Source: Paenibacillus glycanilyticus (GTDB taxonomy: Bacteria > Bacillota > Bacilli > Paenibacillales > Paenibacillaceae). Taken from it: a DNA stretch of 64,000 nucleotides. Both the position numbers and the translations under genes were made by a program. Location: positions 124,001-188,000 of the forward strand of contig NZ_JAMBNP010000009.1 of assembly GCF_023715145.1 (NCBI RefSeq), written 5' to 3'. Shown here piece by piece: positions 47,201 to 54,825 of the stretch. The notes under the pieces are model-generated. The model ran no database searches, had not been told where the DNA came from, and saw nothing but the letters and a program-made list of their open reading frames with translations. Within the stretch, counting starts at the first letter, position 1; each line of letters begins with the position of its first letter.

Positions 47201-47528
47201 TTAAATCAACGAATTGACCGGATTGATGAAGAACGCGGAGCTCGAATATTTGAACTTCGCCGTTTAGTAATTTATAGTAATGTTTTCTTGCTCTTTGCCT
47301 TTGGTTGTCAGGTAATAGGGAGCTGTAGGTCAACTGTTTGAACTCATCAAAGGAGTAGCCTAAAGTGTTGGAAAAGCCCTGGTTAGCCTCGATCAGCCGT
47401 CCGTTCCTGTCGAACAGCAGAAAAATGTCTGACTGATGATCAAACAAAGAGGGATTAAACAAATCTGATAGGATCGGGATGTTCTCTTGTTTTTTTCTTT
47501 TTAAGAAATCCAGCTTAAATAAACTCAT
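44244..47528 (-). CDS. c-di-GMP protein: four PAS, GGDEF, EAL and PilZ domains
   Basis: 1094 residues, no membrane span. Four PAS domains (about 28-135, 143-255, 265-378, 385-500). GGDEF domain with an intact GGDEF at 586-590 and the inhibitory RxxD site at 577-580. EAL domain with EALIRW from 714, DDFGTGYSS and AEGVETEEQ, so both synthesis and breakdown of c-di-GMP look possible. C-terminal PilZ domain with RxxxR at 951-955 and a DLGAGG variant at 987-992, where the usual serine is glycine. Thus maker, breaker and receptor of the messenger are on one chain. Own start region with weak ribosome binding; upstream MCP gene on the same strand. Confidence 0.92.
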   Translation of the reverse strand: MSLFKLDFLKRKKQENIPILSDLFNPSLFDHQSDIFLLFDRNGRLIEANQGFSNTLGYSFDEFKQLTYSSLLPDNQRQRARKHYYKLLNGEVQIFELRVLHQSGQFVDLTVTAFPRMVNDTNNGFYAVAKDLSDIKLIEQRYISLLKNMFSAAFIIDLQGNILDINEAAVKLTGYDKHEHIHFSQFIKPEELHEAMAYNQRALEGETLSFQISILHKNGQTIDVVTTLSPIFMHEQITGIIGISKDISDETRNKQLFQINKQRYESLFEQNPDAISYFDLNGNFIDCNAALEKILGYSREELLHSDYRPLITEPDLQKAQYYFEQAVQGTVQSYELACLHKKGHLVYMNITKLPIIVDNQIVGIYSIAKDITTKKHAEQALIEAESKYRSLVEKSIVGVYIIQNNIIVYANPYLIDMLGYQEALIGKSIWDVIHPADYSFVQQNIQKLKSETDAIRHPLRVLKADGEVLDVELYSNRIMYQSSNAVIGSILDVTERKRAEEMNAFLAYHDSLTELPNRRKFEEMLEQTLDKARSSRHHFAVMYMDMDRFKYINDSLGHAVGDQLLISIAKRLKEQIRENDFVARMGGDEFTVILPHIRDNNSAVEVAKRIIENIREPFYMEAYELFITTSVGISIYPDDGDDSSTLMKNADSALYRAKELGKNSYQIFTSSMNVHTYKIFTLEKDLRKAIHRNELEMYYQPKVNMNTGEIVGAEALIRWNHPEWGLVSPNEFIPLSEETGLILSLGNWVKQAVCRQMKEWQASGLKPIPVSINVTAKRFLSKDIIEAIQQVLTENELDSRYLEIEITESSLLENADTVMATLDALNKLGVKISLDDFGTGYSSLSYLKRFKQYINILKMDKSFIHDLHQGSDDNAIISAIIQLAQHMNMSVVAEGVETEEQLRILKHLKCDLVQGYLFSRPVQASAFAELLKQGYLAPLNRSDHTALVNRRQYFRVSPPYPLSALMTVIEINGKSIELGKTEIVIEDLGAGGLRFLSSIQLAVHPGILLEIETRILHQTIQLYGKVVWLKELDSGIYQYGVEFQISERERTSLTRVLHELSIQLRRDPLVPGCHFIKEDRVHYLRTFTVYRNIP

Positions 47529-47566
47529 ATCGATATTTCGACCACCCGCAACTATGATGTTGAATT

Positions 47567-47597
47567 ATTATATCAAAGTTTTGTATTTTTTTGTCGA
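47567..47597 (-). promoter_or_regulatory. Weak promoter candidate for the c-di-GMP gene
   Basis: On the minus strand TATAAT (47567-47572) with TCGACA (47592-47597) 19 bases upstream. Spacing is long, so this is tentative. Confidence 0.35.
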
Positions 47598-47666
47598 TTT
47601 ACTACGAGAAGTCATTCATGGTGAGCGCGGTTATATCGTTTATCGTACAGGTATCCTTATGCAAGA

Positions 47667-47698
47667 AAACCCGAAAGCGGCAATTCCGCTTGCGGGTT
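47667..47698 (-). terminator. Terminator of the chemoreceptor gene
   Basis: AACCCG...CGGGTT outer stem with an AAGCGG/CCGCTT inner stem just after the receptor's stop, followed on the minus strand by TTTTC. It separates the receptor from the downstream c-di-GMP gene. Confidence 0.7.
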
Positions 47699-47708
47699 CT
47701 CGTTGTCG

Positions 47709-49196
47709 CTATTTCGATCTAGGCTCAACCAACTGTTTAAGCTCCGAGATCAAGACGTCCAGCTGGGCATAACCTTCAACAAGATGGCCAATCTTGACGT
47801 CCTGGTTCTCCATGCTCGCGCATACCTCTTCGACGGAAGCCATGTTCTGTTCGGTAATAGCGGCCATGCCCGTCATTTCATCGGAAATGGAGGAGTACTG
47901 CTCATACAGCTCATGGGAAGACTCGCCAACCGTATCGGATTGCTGCTTGACCTGCTCGGTATTGTTGTTAATCCGCTTGATGATGCTCTCGACCTTCTGA
48001 GATGCCACGTAGCTTGTATCTACAGCCTGTTGGCCAAGATGCACCTGCTCGCTCACAGCCGTAATCGAAGTGTGGACCGTGCTCAGTATGCTTGTAATCT
48101 CGCCGGCTGCAAGATTGGCATTGTCGGCCAGCTTCCGGACCTCGCCGGCTACAACGGCAAAGCCTCTGCCATGCTCGCCTGCACGCGCGGCTTCTATTGC
48201 CGCATTCAGGGACAAGAGATTGGTCTGTTCGGAGATTTCCCGAATGGAGCCAACAATCGAGCTTACTTTCTCGTTTTGTTCAATCAGCTGCTCCATCAGG
48301 GAGACGGTCTGGGCAATGATCGCTTTCACGCTGTTGACGTCTGTCGTTAGCGTCCGGATCAATTCGTTCCCCTCCACCGTCAACAGGGCAGTATCCGAGG
48401 AGTATTGCTGTAATTGGGCGGAGCCTTCACGAAGCTGGGAGACAGCCGTTTCAATCGAATGGGCGGAATCACTTACATTAAGCACCATGCTGGTCTGCTT
48501 CTCGATCGAAGCGGACATTTCGGCGAAGGTTGTCGTGACCTCCCTGGAGATTTGGCCGGTGGATTCCACCGTGCCCTTCTGCTCGCTGCTGAATTCGCCA
48601 AGAATGAGAATCATGGATTTGAGCTTCTCAACGACCTTCTCGGCAAGCTCCTTGGACTCAAGCGCATCACGCCGCTCGGCGGTAACATCCGCTTGCAGCC
48701 TTTGGCTGAACTTGGCGGAGAAGGAGAGGGCGACTGTCGCAAAGATCAGGTACAAGAACAGGTAGACTAAAGAGTCATTCGGGAACAACTGCTTTTGCAA
48801 ATCCGGATCGAGGAAAATATACGTGCTGACGCCCATTCCAAGAACTCCGGTGAAGATGATGGGCTTATAGTCGGCATATAGCGTCATAACGGCAATATTC
48901 ACGTAAACGAGAAAATACGTGCTTATAATCGGATGCGGATCAGATACGATCAGCAGCACCGTTAAGGCGGTGAGAATGATCGGGACCACGTACATAATGT
49001 ACTGGACCAAAATTCGTTTGTAGGTCATAAAGGTAGCGATTCCGCAGCTAACCAGACCTACGATGGCAAGCAATAAAATCATGTCCGTCCCAAGACCTGC
49101 GCCGATATCGGCAAGAAGACCCAGGGCAAGCAGTCCCCATAAAATTTTTACAAACAACCGGTTCCTTTTGTCGAGTACAATCTGATCTCTGGTCAT
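47709..49196 (-). CDS. Multi-pass methyl-accepting chemotaxis protein
   Basis: 495 residues. The N-terminal 185 residues are about six hydrophobic spans with short loops and no large outer sensor domain. No clear HAMP is present. The cytoplasmic part has the strictly conserved tip [19 protein letters not shown], followed by [16 protein letters not shown], and Gln/Glu methylation-type heptads on both sides. Ligands for such receptors are probably hydrophobic or sensed within the membrane. It lies 32 bases downstream of the acyltransferase gene on the same strand, so the two are probably one operon. Confidence 0.93.
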   Translation of the reverse strand: MTRDQIVLDKRNRLFVKILWGLLALGLLADIGAGLGTDMILLLAIVGLVSCGIATFMTYKRILVQYIMYVVPIILTALTVLLIVSDPHPIISTYFLVYVNIAVMTLYADYKPIIFTGVLGMGVSTYIFLDPDLQKQLFPNDSLVYLFLYLIFATVALSFSAKFSQRLQADVTAERRDALESKELAEKVVEKLKSMILILGEFSSEQKGTVESTGQISREVTTTFAEMSASIEKQTSMVLNVSDSAHSIETAVSQLREGSAQLQQYSSDTALLTVEGNELIRTLTTDVNSVKAIIAQTVSLMEQLIEQNEKVSSIVGSIREISEQTNLLSLNAAIEAARAGEHGRGFAVVAGEVRKLADNANLAAGEITSILSTVHTSITAVSEQVHLGQQAVDTSYVASQKVESIIKRINNNTEQVKQQSDTVGESSHELYEQYSSISDEMTGMAAITEQNMASVEEVCASMENQDVKIGHLVEGYAQLDVLISELKQLVEPRSK

Positions 49197-49228
49197 AGTC
49201 GCAATCGCTACCTTTACTTATAGGTTTT

Positions 49229-49807
49229 TTATAATGCAGACATTGCTCTGCTGGCAGGTCTGGTAGATGGTGTTGTCGGATAAGCCAGCCAATCGTATTG
49301 CTGTTTGTTGCGGTAAATGTGTTCCATGTCGAAGAGGACCGGAATTACATCGTCCCCTTTGTAGAAGCTTTTGCCCCCGACCTTCTCCATCGGAATATGG
49401 AAGGTAATCCGCAAAGCGCGGTAAAAGACAGGTTCAAGCAGCGATATAAAATAACGGAAATTATACTTTTCTGCGCAATAGACCGCGGAGGACAATAAAT
49501 CCGATATCGGCTGCTGCCCCCTGTAATTTTGCAGGACGGCGATTTTATCAATTTCCGCTACGCGGGTTGGATCCTCGATGACTTTGGGGTGCTGCTGGAA
49601 AGGAGCGACCGTGTCGATCTCGTTAAGACCTGGCAGGTAAGGCTTGATCTCGGACGTGCCTACACAATGTCCATCCTCGGATACGGCAAGGTATCGTTCG
49701 ATGACCTGACCGGCATGCTCGAGCTCATAGCCCTTTTCCTCCCATACAGAGACCCAAATGCTGTTGAACACCGCTAGTTCCCACTCGCTCTTCACAGATT
49801 TGAACAA
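49229..49807 (-). CDS. GNAT-fold acyltransferase resembling N-acyl amino acid synthases
   Basis: 192 residues. The start is TTG at 49807 with GGAG nine bases upstream. Core motifs: YLAVSEDGHCVGTSEIKPYLP (strands of the GNAT core), VAEIDKIAVLQNYRG (acyl-donor binding turn), then FISLLEPVFYRALRITFHIPMEKVGG and FYKGDDVIPVLFDMEHI. The last part recalls LuxI/FeeM-type synthases, which end in a similar hG..hxYxGxxxPhhhD pattern. The true donor (acyl-CoA or acyl-ACP) and acceptor are unknown. Next to a membrane chemoreceptor, a signal-making role is attractive but unproven. Confidence 0.7.
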   Translation of the reverse strand: MFKSVKSEWELAVFNSIWVSVWEEKGYELEHAGQVIERYLAVSEDGHCVGTSEIKPYLPGLNEIDTVAPFQQHPKVIEDPTRVAEIDKIAVLQNYRGQQPISDLLSSAVYCAEKYNFRYFISLLEPVFYRALRITFHIPMEKVGGKSFYKGDDVIPVLFDMEHIYRNKQQYDWLAYPTTPSTRPASRAMSAL

Positions 49808-49874
49808 AATACAACTCTCCTTATCCCTCTCTCTGTCTAATGTTTTTTTATATTTGTTTAATCCCTCTCAAAGC

Positions 49875-49950
49875 TTGTAAATCGTTATGCACGATATTAC
49901 AAAGGAAAAATATTCCTATGGAAATATATCGGTCTTTTACCGGTAAAAGA
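49875..49950. promoter_or_regulatory. Cluster of dyads upstream of the acyltransferase gene
   Basis: Three inverted repeats within 76 bases: TTGTAAATCGT 49875-49885 with ACGATATTACAA 49891-49902 (one extra base); ATATTCC/GGAAATAT around 49910-49927; and a perfect 18-base palindrome TCTTTTACCGGTAAAAGA at 49933-49950. They lie in the 276-base gap shared by the acyltransferase (minus) and rarA (plus). On the minus strand TAAT-N16-ACCGATAT (49953 to 49926) resembles a SigD flagellar/chemotaxis promoter. Confidence 0.5.
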
Positions 49951-50083
49951 TTATAGTAATACCTACGAAATGACTAGGTTTTCAAAAAAAAATATGGCAT
50001 CAGTCCCAATTGCGAACGGTGGCGAACGTATGTGCGAGTATGCTATCATCGTAGTAACGCGGTTATAAAGGTTGTGACTAGAA

Positions 50084-51394
50084 ATGGACTTATTCTCATA
50101 CCAGGAAGCGGAGACGCCGCGGGCAAGATTGCTTGCCGACCGGATGCGGCCGGAAACGCTGGATGACTATATCGGGCAGGAACATATTATCGGAGCGGGC
50201 AAGCTGCTGAGAAGAGCGATCGAGGGCGACCAGGTTTCGTCCATCCTGCTGTACGGCCCGCCGGGCTGCGGGAAGACAACGCTGGCAAACATTATCTCGA
50301 AGCGTACAGCGGGGGAATTCGTCAAGCTCAACGCGGTGGATGCTTCGGTAAAGGACGTGCGCGAAGTAATCGAATCGGCGCGGACGAACAAATTAATGTA
50401 CGGCAAGAAAACCATCCTGTTCCTCGACGAGGTGCACCGGTTTAATACCTCCAGGCAGGATGCGCTGCTGCCGGCGGTTGAGCAGGGGATTATCATCTTT
50501 ATCGGAGCGACAACGGAGAATCCGTTCCATCATGTGAACGGAGCGTTACTGTCCCGTTCAACTCTGTTCCAGCTGGAGCCTCTGAACGAAAAGCACGCGC
50601 TGGAAGCGATGAAACGCGCGATTACAGATAAGGACCGCGGGCTTGGCTTTATGACCCTTCACGCGGAGGAGGAAGCGCTTGAACATATCGCCTCGATGGC
50701 GGGAGGAGACATCCGGCGGGCGCTGAATGCGCTGGAGCTAGCCGCGGTTACAACGCCTTCAGAGCCGGACGGCTCGGTGCGGATTACGATGGAGGTGGCG
50801 CAGGAGTCAATCCGAAAGCCTACCGTTAGGGCGGACATGTCCACGCAGTATGATGTATTGTCCGCGTTTCATAAGAGTATCCGCGGCTCCAGCGATGCTG
50901 CGTTATTCTGGTTTCTGTATGCGGTGGAGAAGCTGGGAATGGACCCGATGACCTTCCTGCGCAGGCTGATCGTCGCCTGCAGCGAGGATATCGGTCTGGC
51001 TAATCCGCAGGCGATGGTACAGGCGGTAACCGCAATGGATGCCTATCACAAGATCGGCTGGCCGGAAGCCAAATACAATATTGCGCAAGCCATTTTGTTT
51101 GCCGTAGAAAGTCCGAAGTCGAACGCAGCGGCGGTTGCCATCGGCAAAGCCATGGCGGCTATAGAAGGGGCGGGGCAAGCCGAGGTACCGCTTCATCTGC
51201 GGGATACGCATTACAAAGGCGCCCAGCAGCTCGGTCATGAGGGTTACAAGTATCCGCATGATTATCCGGGCCATCACGTGAATCAGCAGTACTTGCCGGA
51301 CACGTTGCAGGGCATAACGATCTACAAGGCGACCGAGCAGGGGATGGAGGCGAAAATCCGCCAGAACCAGGAGCTTCGCCAGCGGAAAAAATAA
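50084..51394 (+). CDS. rarA: Replication-associated recombination protein RarA
   Basis: 436 residues. AAA+ clamp-loader-like ATPase (MgsA/YrvN) acting at stalled forks. Walker A GPPGCGKTT, Walker B ILFLDEVHRF, sensor 1 IGATTENPF, and a C-terminal tetramerisation domain with KSIRGSDA-like and HYKGAQQLGHEGYKYPHDYPG motifs. In many Bacilli it lies near cymR-iscS; here about 10 kb of other genes lie between. Confidence 0.95.
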   Translation: MDLFSYQEAETPRARLLADRMRPETLDDYIGQEHIIGAGKLLRRAIEGDQVSSILLYGPPGCGKTTLANIISKRTAGEFVKLNAVDASVKDVREVIESARTNKLMYGKKTILFLDEVHRFNTSRQDALLPAVEQGIIIFIGATTENPFHHVNGALLSRSTLFQLEPLNEKHALEAMKRAITDKDRGLGFMTLHAEEEALEHIASMAGGDIRRALNALELAAVTTPSEPDGSVRITMEVAQESIRKPTVRADMSTQYDVLSAFHKSIRGSSDAALFWFLYAVEKLGMDPMTFLRRLIVACSEDIGLANPQAMVQAVTAMDAYHKIGWPEAKYNIAQAILFAVESPKSNAAAVAIGKAMAAIEGAGQAEVPLHLRDTHYKGAQQLGHEGYKYPHDYPGHHVNQQYLPDTLQGITIYKATEQGMEAKIRQNQELRQRKK

Positions 51395-51441
51395 CGAAAC
51401 AGGACCTCCCCCGGCTGACCGGAGGGAGGTCCTGTTTCGTT
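51393..51441. terminator. Strong bidirectional terminator between rarA and the orphan kinase
   Basis: A perfect 18-base stem (51393-51410 with 51424-51441) beginning AACGAAACAGGACC, with an inner CCGG/CCGG helix. It overlaps the stop of rarA on one side and of the kinase gene on the other. Confidence 0.88.
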
Positions 51442-52726
51442 ACAACGTAATTTGAATAATTACGGTTTCATTCTCATAACGAAGACGGATATCGCCATGA
51501 TATTTTTGAACCGTCTTGGCAATAATGGACAGCCCGTTGCCCCGCAGCTTGTTCGGATTTGCTTTGGTCGTATATCCGTCTGTTTGGAACAGTTGCTTCT
51601 GATCTTTGGGGTTTAGAATCGCGGGATTCTCTACCGTATAGATGGTTTTGGAGCCTTTGGAGCGGGAGGTGACAAGGATTTGCCGCGCAAGCTTGCCTTC
51701 GTAAACCTCGGTTGCTTCAATGGCGTTATCAAGCAAATTGGAGAATATTTTGACCAGGTCCATAGATTCGATTTTGCTGAATTCGTCGGTATCCGTTTCG
51801 AATTGCATCTCGATGCCTTTGGACTGCGCGAGCTCCCATTTGCTCTGGAACAAGATAAGGATAACCGGATTGTTGATTTTCATGGATAGATCAAGAGCTC
51901 TGGAATCGGCCGCCAGCTGCTTCAGATAATCCGTTGCCCTGTCGTATTTCTTCAGGGTTAATAAGCCGTGAAGCACCTGAAGGTGATTCATTCGGTCATG
52001 ACGGCTGGACTTGATGGAATTAATCACTTTACCCATCTCGGAAATATAAATCTGCTCCGACTCGTAAAGATCCTGCTTGAGCCGCGTCTTATGCCATTTT
52101 CTCAGAACAAAGAAGGCAAGCAGCAGTATGACGGCAAACAGAATATCAATGGTGAAAATCACCTTGTTACTGTCAATGACTTCCTGGCCGATGGATTCCA
52201 GCTGGCTTGCGTCGATATCAATGGCCATCACGCCAAGCAGTTTGCCGGATTCGGTAACAATGGGCACGCCAACCGACAGATAAACGCCATGCGTCTCATC
52301 CTTAATGATGTCGGTATAATAGACCAGGCCATCCTTCGCCTGATTGACCTGTTTGGGCGGTACGGTGCATGGAGAACCGATCGGCAAGAAGTCGGAAGCC
52401 GTTGGAACGGCCGCCAGCATGACCTTGGCTACATTCGTGTCATCGAGCAGCAAAGTATAAACGTATAAAGCATTAATTCGGGAACGGTACTCTTCTAGAT
52501 ATTGAGTAATGGAGGAGTCCGGCTGTTTGGTCTGGAGAAACTGTTCATACGCGTTCTTGTCCAGTCCGTCCGAGATATCTTTTGCAATTGTAATATACTG
52601 CTTGGCTAACGTCGTTTGTGTTGCTTTTCCCGTTGAGTAGTAGGTTAAAACGAGCTTTGAGCAGGTTAAGACGCTCAATATAATAAAGGAAGTTACTAAA
52701 AAAAGAAATTGTCTTCGAGAATTCAT
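51440..52726 (-). CDS. Orphan membrane histidine kinase with Spo0B-type phosphoacceptor
   Basis: 428 residues. Span 1 at about 7-27, an extracellular PAS/Cache-like sensor (about 35-185), span 2 at about 188-208. The dimerisation domain has SSRHDRMNHLQVLHGLL with His243, the same pattern as Spo0B and CitA/DcuS/AgrC kinases. GHKL ATPase: NLLDNAIEATEV and GNGLSIIAKTVQKYHG. No response regulator is adjacent on either side, so its partner is unknown. Ribosome binding site AAAGGAT on the minus strand. Confidence 0.88.
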   Translation of the reverse strand: MNSRRQFLFLVTSFIILSVLTCSKLVLTYYSTGKATQTTLAKQYITIAKDISDGLDKNAYEQFLQTKQPDSSITQYLEEYRSRINALYVYTLLLDDTNVAKVMLAAVPTASDFLPIGSPCTVPPKQVNQAKDGLVYYTDIIKDETHGVYLSVGVPIVTESGKLLGVMAIDIDASQLESIGQEVIDSNKVIFTIDILFAVILLLAFFVLRKWHKTRLKQDLYESEQIYISEMGKVINSIKSSRHDRMNHLQVLHGLLTLKKYDRATDYLKQLAADSRALDLSMKINNPVILILFQSKWELAQSKGIEMQFETDTDEFSKIESMDLVKIFSNLLDNAIEATEVYEGKLARQILVTSRSKGSKTIYTVENPAILNPKDQKQLFQTDGYTTKANPNKLRGNGLSIIAKTVQKYHGDIRLRYENETVIIQITL

Positions 52727-52865
52727 TGGAAATAATCCTTTTCAATTATTAGAATGTATGCATAAAAATACATATTTTGTATCTGCAAAAACGTCCGATC
52801 TTCATTATTCATCAAATTCAAATCTACATCAACCCTTAATTTCTCGAAGCTGAACTTCCAACAAG

Positions 52866-52895
52866 CAAAAGGACCTCGCGCAGGAGGTCCTTTTG
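52866..52895. terminator. Terminator of the siderophore uptake operon
   Basis: A perfect 12-base stem (CAAAAGGACCTC at 52866-52877 with GAGGTCCTTTTG at 52884-52895), about 75 bases beyond the ATPase stop. T residues in the arms serve either direction. Confidence 0.8.
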
Positions 52896-52968
52896 TTTCT
52901 TCTTTTATGAGAAGCGAATGGCGCATGGGAACCCTGAAGAGCGCAGCGTTCGCCGTTGTTTCCCCTCG

Positions 52969-53760
52969 TTACTTCCCTTTTTTTCGTCCGTGAGGAACAA
53001 TCATTGGCGTCCCGTACAAGGGATCGCTGATAACGTCGCATTTCAGATGGAATACCTCTTCGATCATGGAAGCTTCCACAATATCCGACGGTGTTCCTTG
53101 CGCGTAGATCGTGCCGTTTTTAACCGCGGCAATATGATCGGCGTAACGGCAGGCCAGGTTAATATCGTGCAGCACCATAACAATCGTCCGTCCGTCGCGT
53201 TCGTTCATTTCCTGCAGCAGATCCAGCACCTCGATCTGATGGGTCAGATCCAAATAGGTTGTAGGCTCGTCCAGCAATATAATGCCCGTCTGCTGGGCCA
53301 GGGTCATTGCGATCCACGCCCGCTGGCGCTGGCCGCCTGACAGCGAGGAGACGGATCGTTCCGCCAGCTCCTCAATGCCCGTTGCTCGCAGGGCGGACTG
53401 TACGGCCTCTTCGTCTTCCTTCGACCACTGCGTAAGCCATGTTTGATACGGGTAACGTCCTTGCTTTACAAGCTGGAGCACGGTTAATCCCTCCGGCGCG
53501 ATAGGCCCTTGCGGCAGCAAAGACAGCTGCTTTGCTGCCGTCTTGGAAGGAATAGTCGATAAATCTTTGCCGCTCAGCATAACTTGGCCGTTTGCTGGCT
53601 TCAGCAGCTTTGATAAGGCGCGAAGCAGAGTAGATTTACCGCATCCGTTACTTCCGATCAGGACGGTAATTTTGCCATCGGGAATGGCTATATTTAAATG
53701 TTCAAAAACAGGTGATCCGCCATATGAAAGGGAGATTCCCTTCGCTTCAAGCATACTCAT
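52969..53760 (-). CDS. Iron-siderophore ABC transporter ATPase (FhuC/YusV-like)
   Basis: 263 residues. Walker A IGSNGCGKSTLLRAL, signature LSGGQRQRAWIAM, Walker B ILLDEPTTYLDL, switch histidine in VLHDINLACRYAD. Iron-complex subfamily by overall similarity. Third gene of the permease operon, 21 bases after the second permease. Powers the uptake system with the divergent binding protein. Confidence 0.93.
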   Translation of the reverse strand: MSMLEAKGISLSYGGSPVFEHLNIAIPDGKITVLIGSNGCGKSTLLRALSKLLKPANGQVMLSGKDLSTIPSKTAAKQLSLLPQGPIAPEGLTVLQLVKQGRYPYQTWLTQWSKEDEEAVQSALRATGIEELAERSVSSLSGGQRQRAWIAMTLAQQTGIILLDEPTTYLDLTHQIEVLDLLQEMNERDGRTIVMVLHDINLACRYADHIAAVKNGTIYAQGTPSDIVEASMIEEVFHLKCDVISDPLYGTPMIVPHGRKKGK

Positions 53761-53781
53761 GGTTGACTTCCTCCAGCTTAT

Positions 53782-54825
53782 TTATTGATTGCGGTGACGG
53801 TACAGCATGTATAAGAAGAACGGTGCGCCGATAGCCGCAGTGAATACGCCAGCAGGGATATCCAGCGGTGCGAATACGGTCCGCGCTACCAGATCGGATA
53901 TAAGCAGCAAAAGGGCGCCAATCAGCGCGCTGACCGGCAGCAGGCCGCCGAAGGACGAGCCCACTAGCTTTCGTGCCATATGCGGAGCCATGAGGCCTAT
54001 AAAAGCAATGGCTCCGCCAATAGCGATGGCTGCTCCGGCAAGAGATACGCTCAGTAGGAGTAAAATTAGCCGATGCTTCTGGACATTCGCGCCGGCGCTT
54101 CCGGCAACCTCGTCGCCTAGCGCCTGTACATTAACGTGGCGGGCCATCAGCCAGGTTGCAGGGAGCAATACGATCAGCCAAGGGAGTAACGTATAGACAT
54201 CCTTTACCCAAGAGGAGCCGTAGATGCTTCCTGTCATAAAGGTCATCGCCCGGTTCGCCAGAAAATAAGGACTGGCGATAATAAACATATATGAGATGGA
54301 TTTAAACGCAGCGGATAGTCCGGTGCCGATGAGTACCATCCTCAGCGGTGACGCGCCGTTCTTCCAAGCCAATAAATAAAGAATGACCGTGACGCCATAA
54401 GCTCCAAGAATGGCGGCGACAGGCATCCAATGCACGGAGACATGACCGCCCAAGAAAAAGAGAAACAGCACGGTGCCAAGAGAAGCGCCTTCCGTAATTC
54501 CCGTTACGTCCGGAGAGGCCAGCGGGTTACGGATCAGTCCTTGCAGGACGGCGCCCGCTGAAGCCAAGGCAGCACCAACGAGCAAGGCGATTACTATGCG
54601 GGGAAGGCGCAGCTTTAGCACAATCACATCGTGCATTGCGCTGCCCTTGCCAATGATTGATTTGATAACATCTAATGGCGCGATGAACTGGCTGCCGATC
54701 CCCGTGCTCAGAATAGCGCCCGCTATGCAGAGAGCGAACAAGATAAGTGCAGTCCATAAGGTTTTATGTTCAAGCAGATAGGATAGCTTTGGTTTGTCCC
54801 ACCGGTAGGTTTTATATTTGCTCAT
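53782..54825 (-). CDS. FecCD-type siderophore permease, second subunit
   Basis: 347 residues, about nine to ten spans, with GAALASAGAVLQGLIRNPLASPDVTGITEGASLG, the signature of FecCD/BtuC permeases (first 20 residues of it: GAALASAGAVLQGLIRNPLA). The ATPase-docking loop is near GAIAFIGLMAPHMARKLVG. It overlaps the upstream permease gene by four bases. Confidence 0.93.
   Translation of the reverse strand: MSKYKTYRWDKPKLSYLLEHKTLWTALILFALCIAGAILSTGIGSQFIAPLDVIKSIIGKGSAMHDVIVLKLRLPRIVIALLVGAALASAGAVLQGLIRNPLASPDVTGITEGASLGTVLFLFFLGGHVSVHWMPVAAILGAYGVTVILYLLAWKNGASPLRMVLIGTGLSAAFKSISYMFIIASPYFLANRAMTFMTGSIYGSSWVKDVYTLLPWLIVLLPATWLMARHVNVQALGDEVAGSAGANVQKHRLILLLLSVSLAGAAIAIGGAIAFIGLMAPHMARKLVGSSFGGLLPVSALIGALLLLISDLVARTVFAPLDIPAGVFTAAIGAPFFLYMLYRHRNQ

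Noticed and set aside
44244-49807. Treating all three signalling genes as one operon
   Set aside because: A terminator-like hairpin at 47667-47698 and a candidate promoter at 47567-47597 separate the c-di-GMP gene from the receptor gene.
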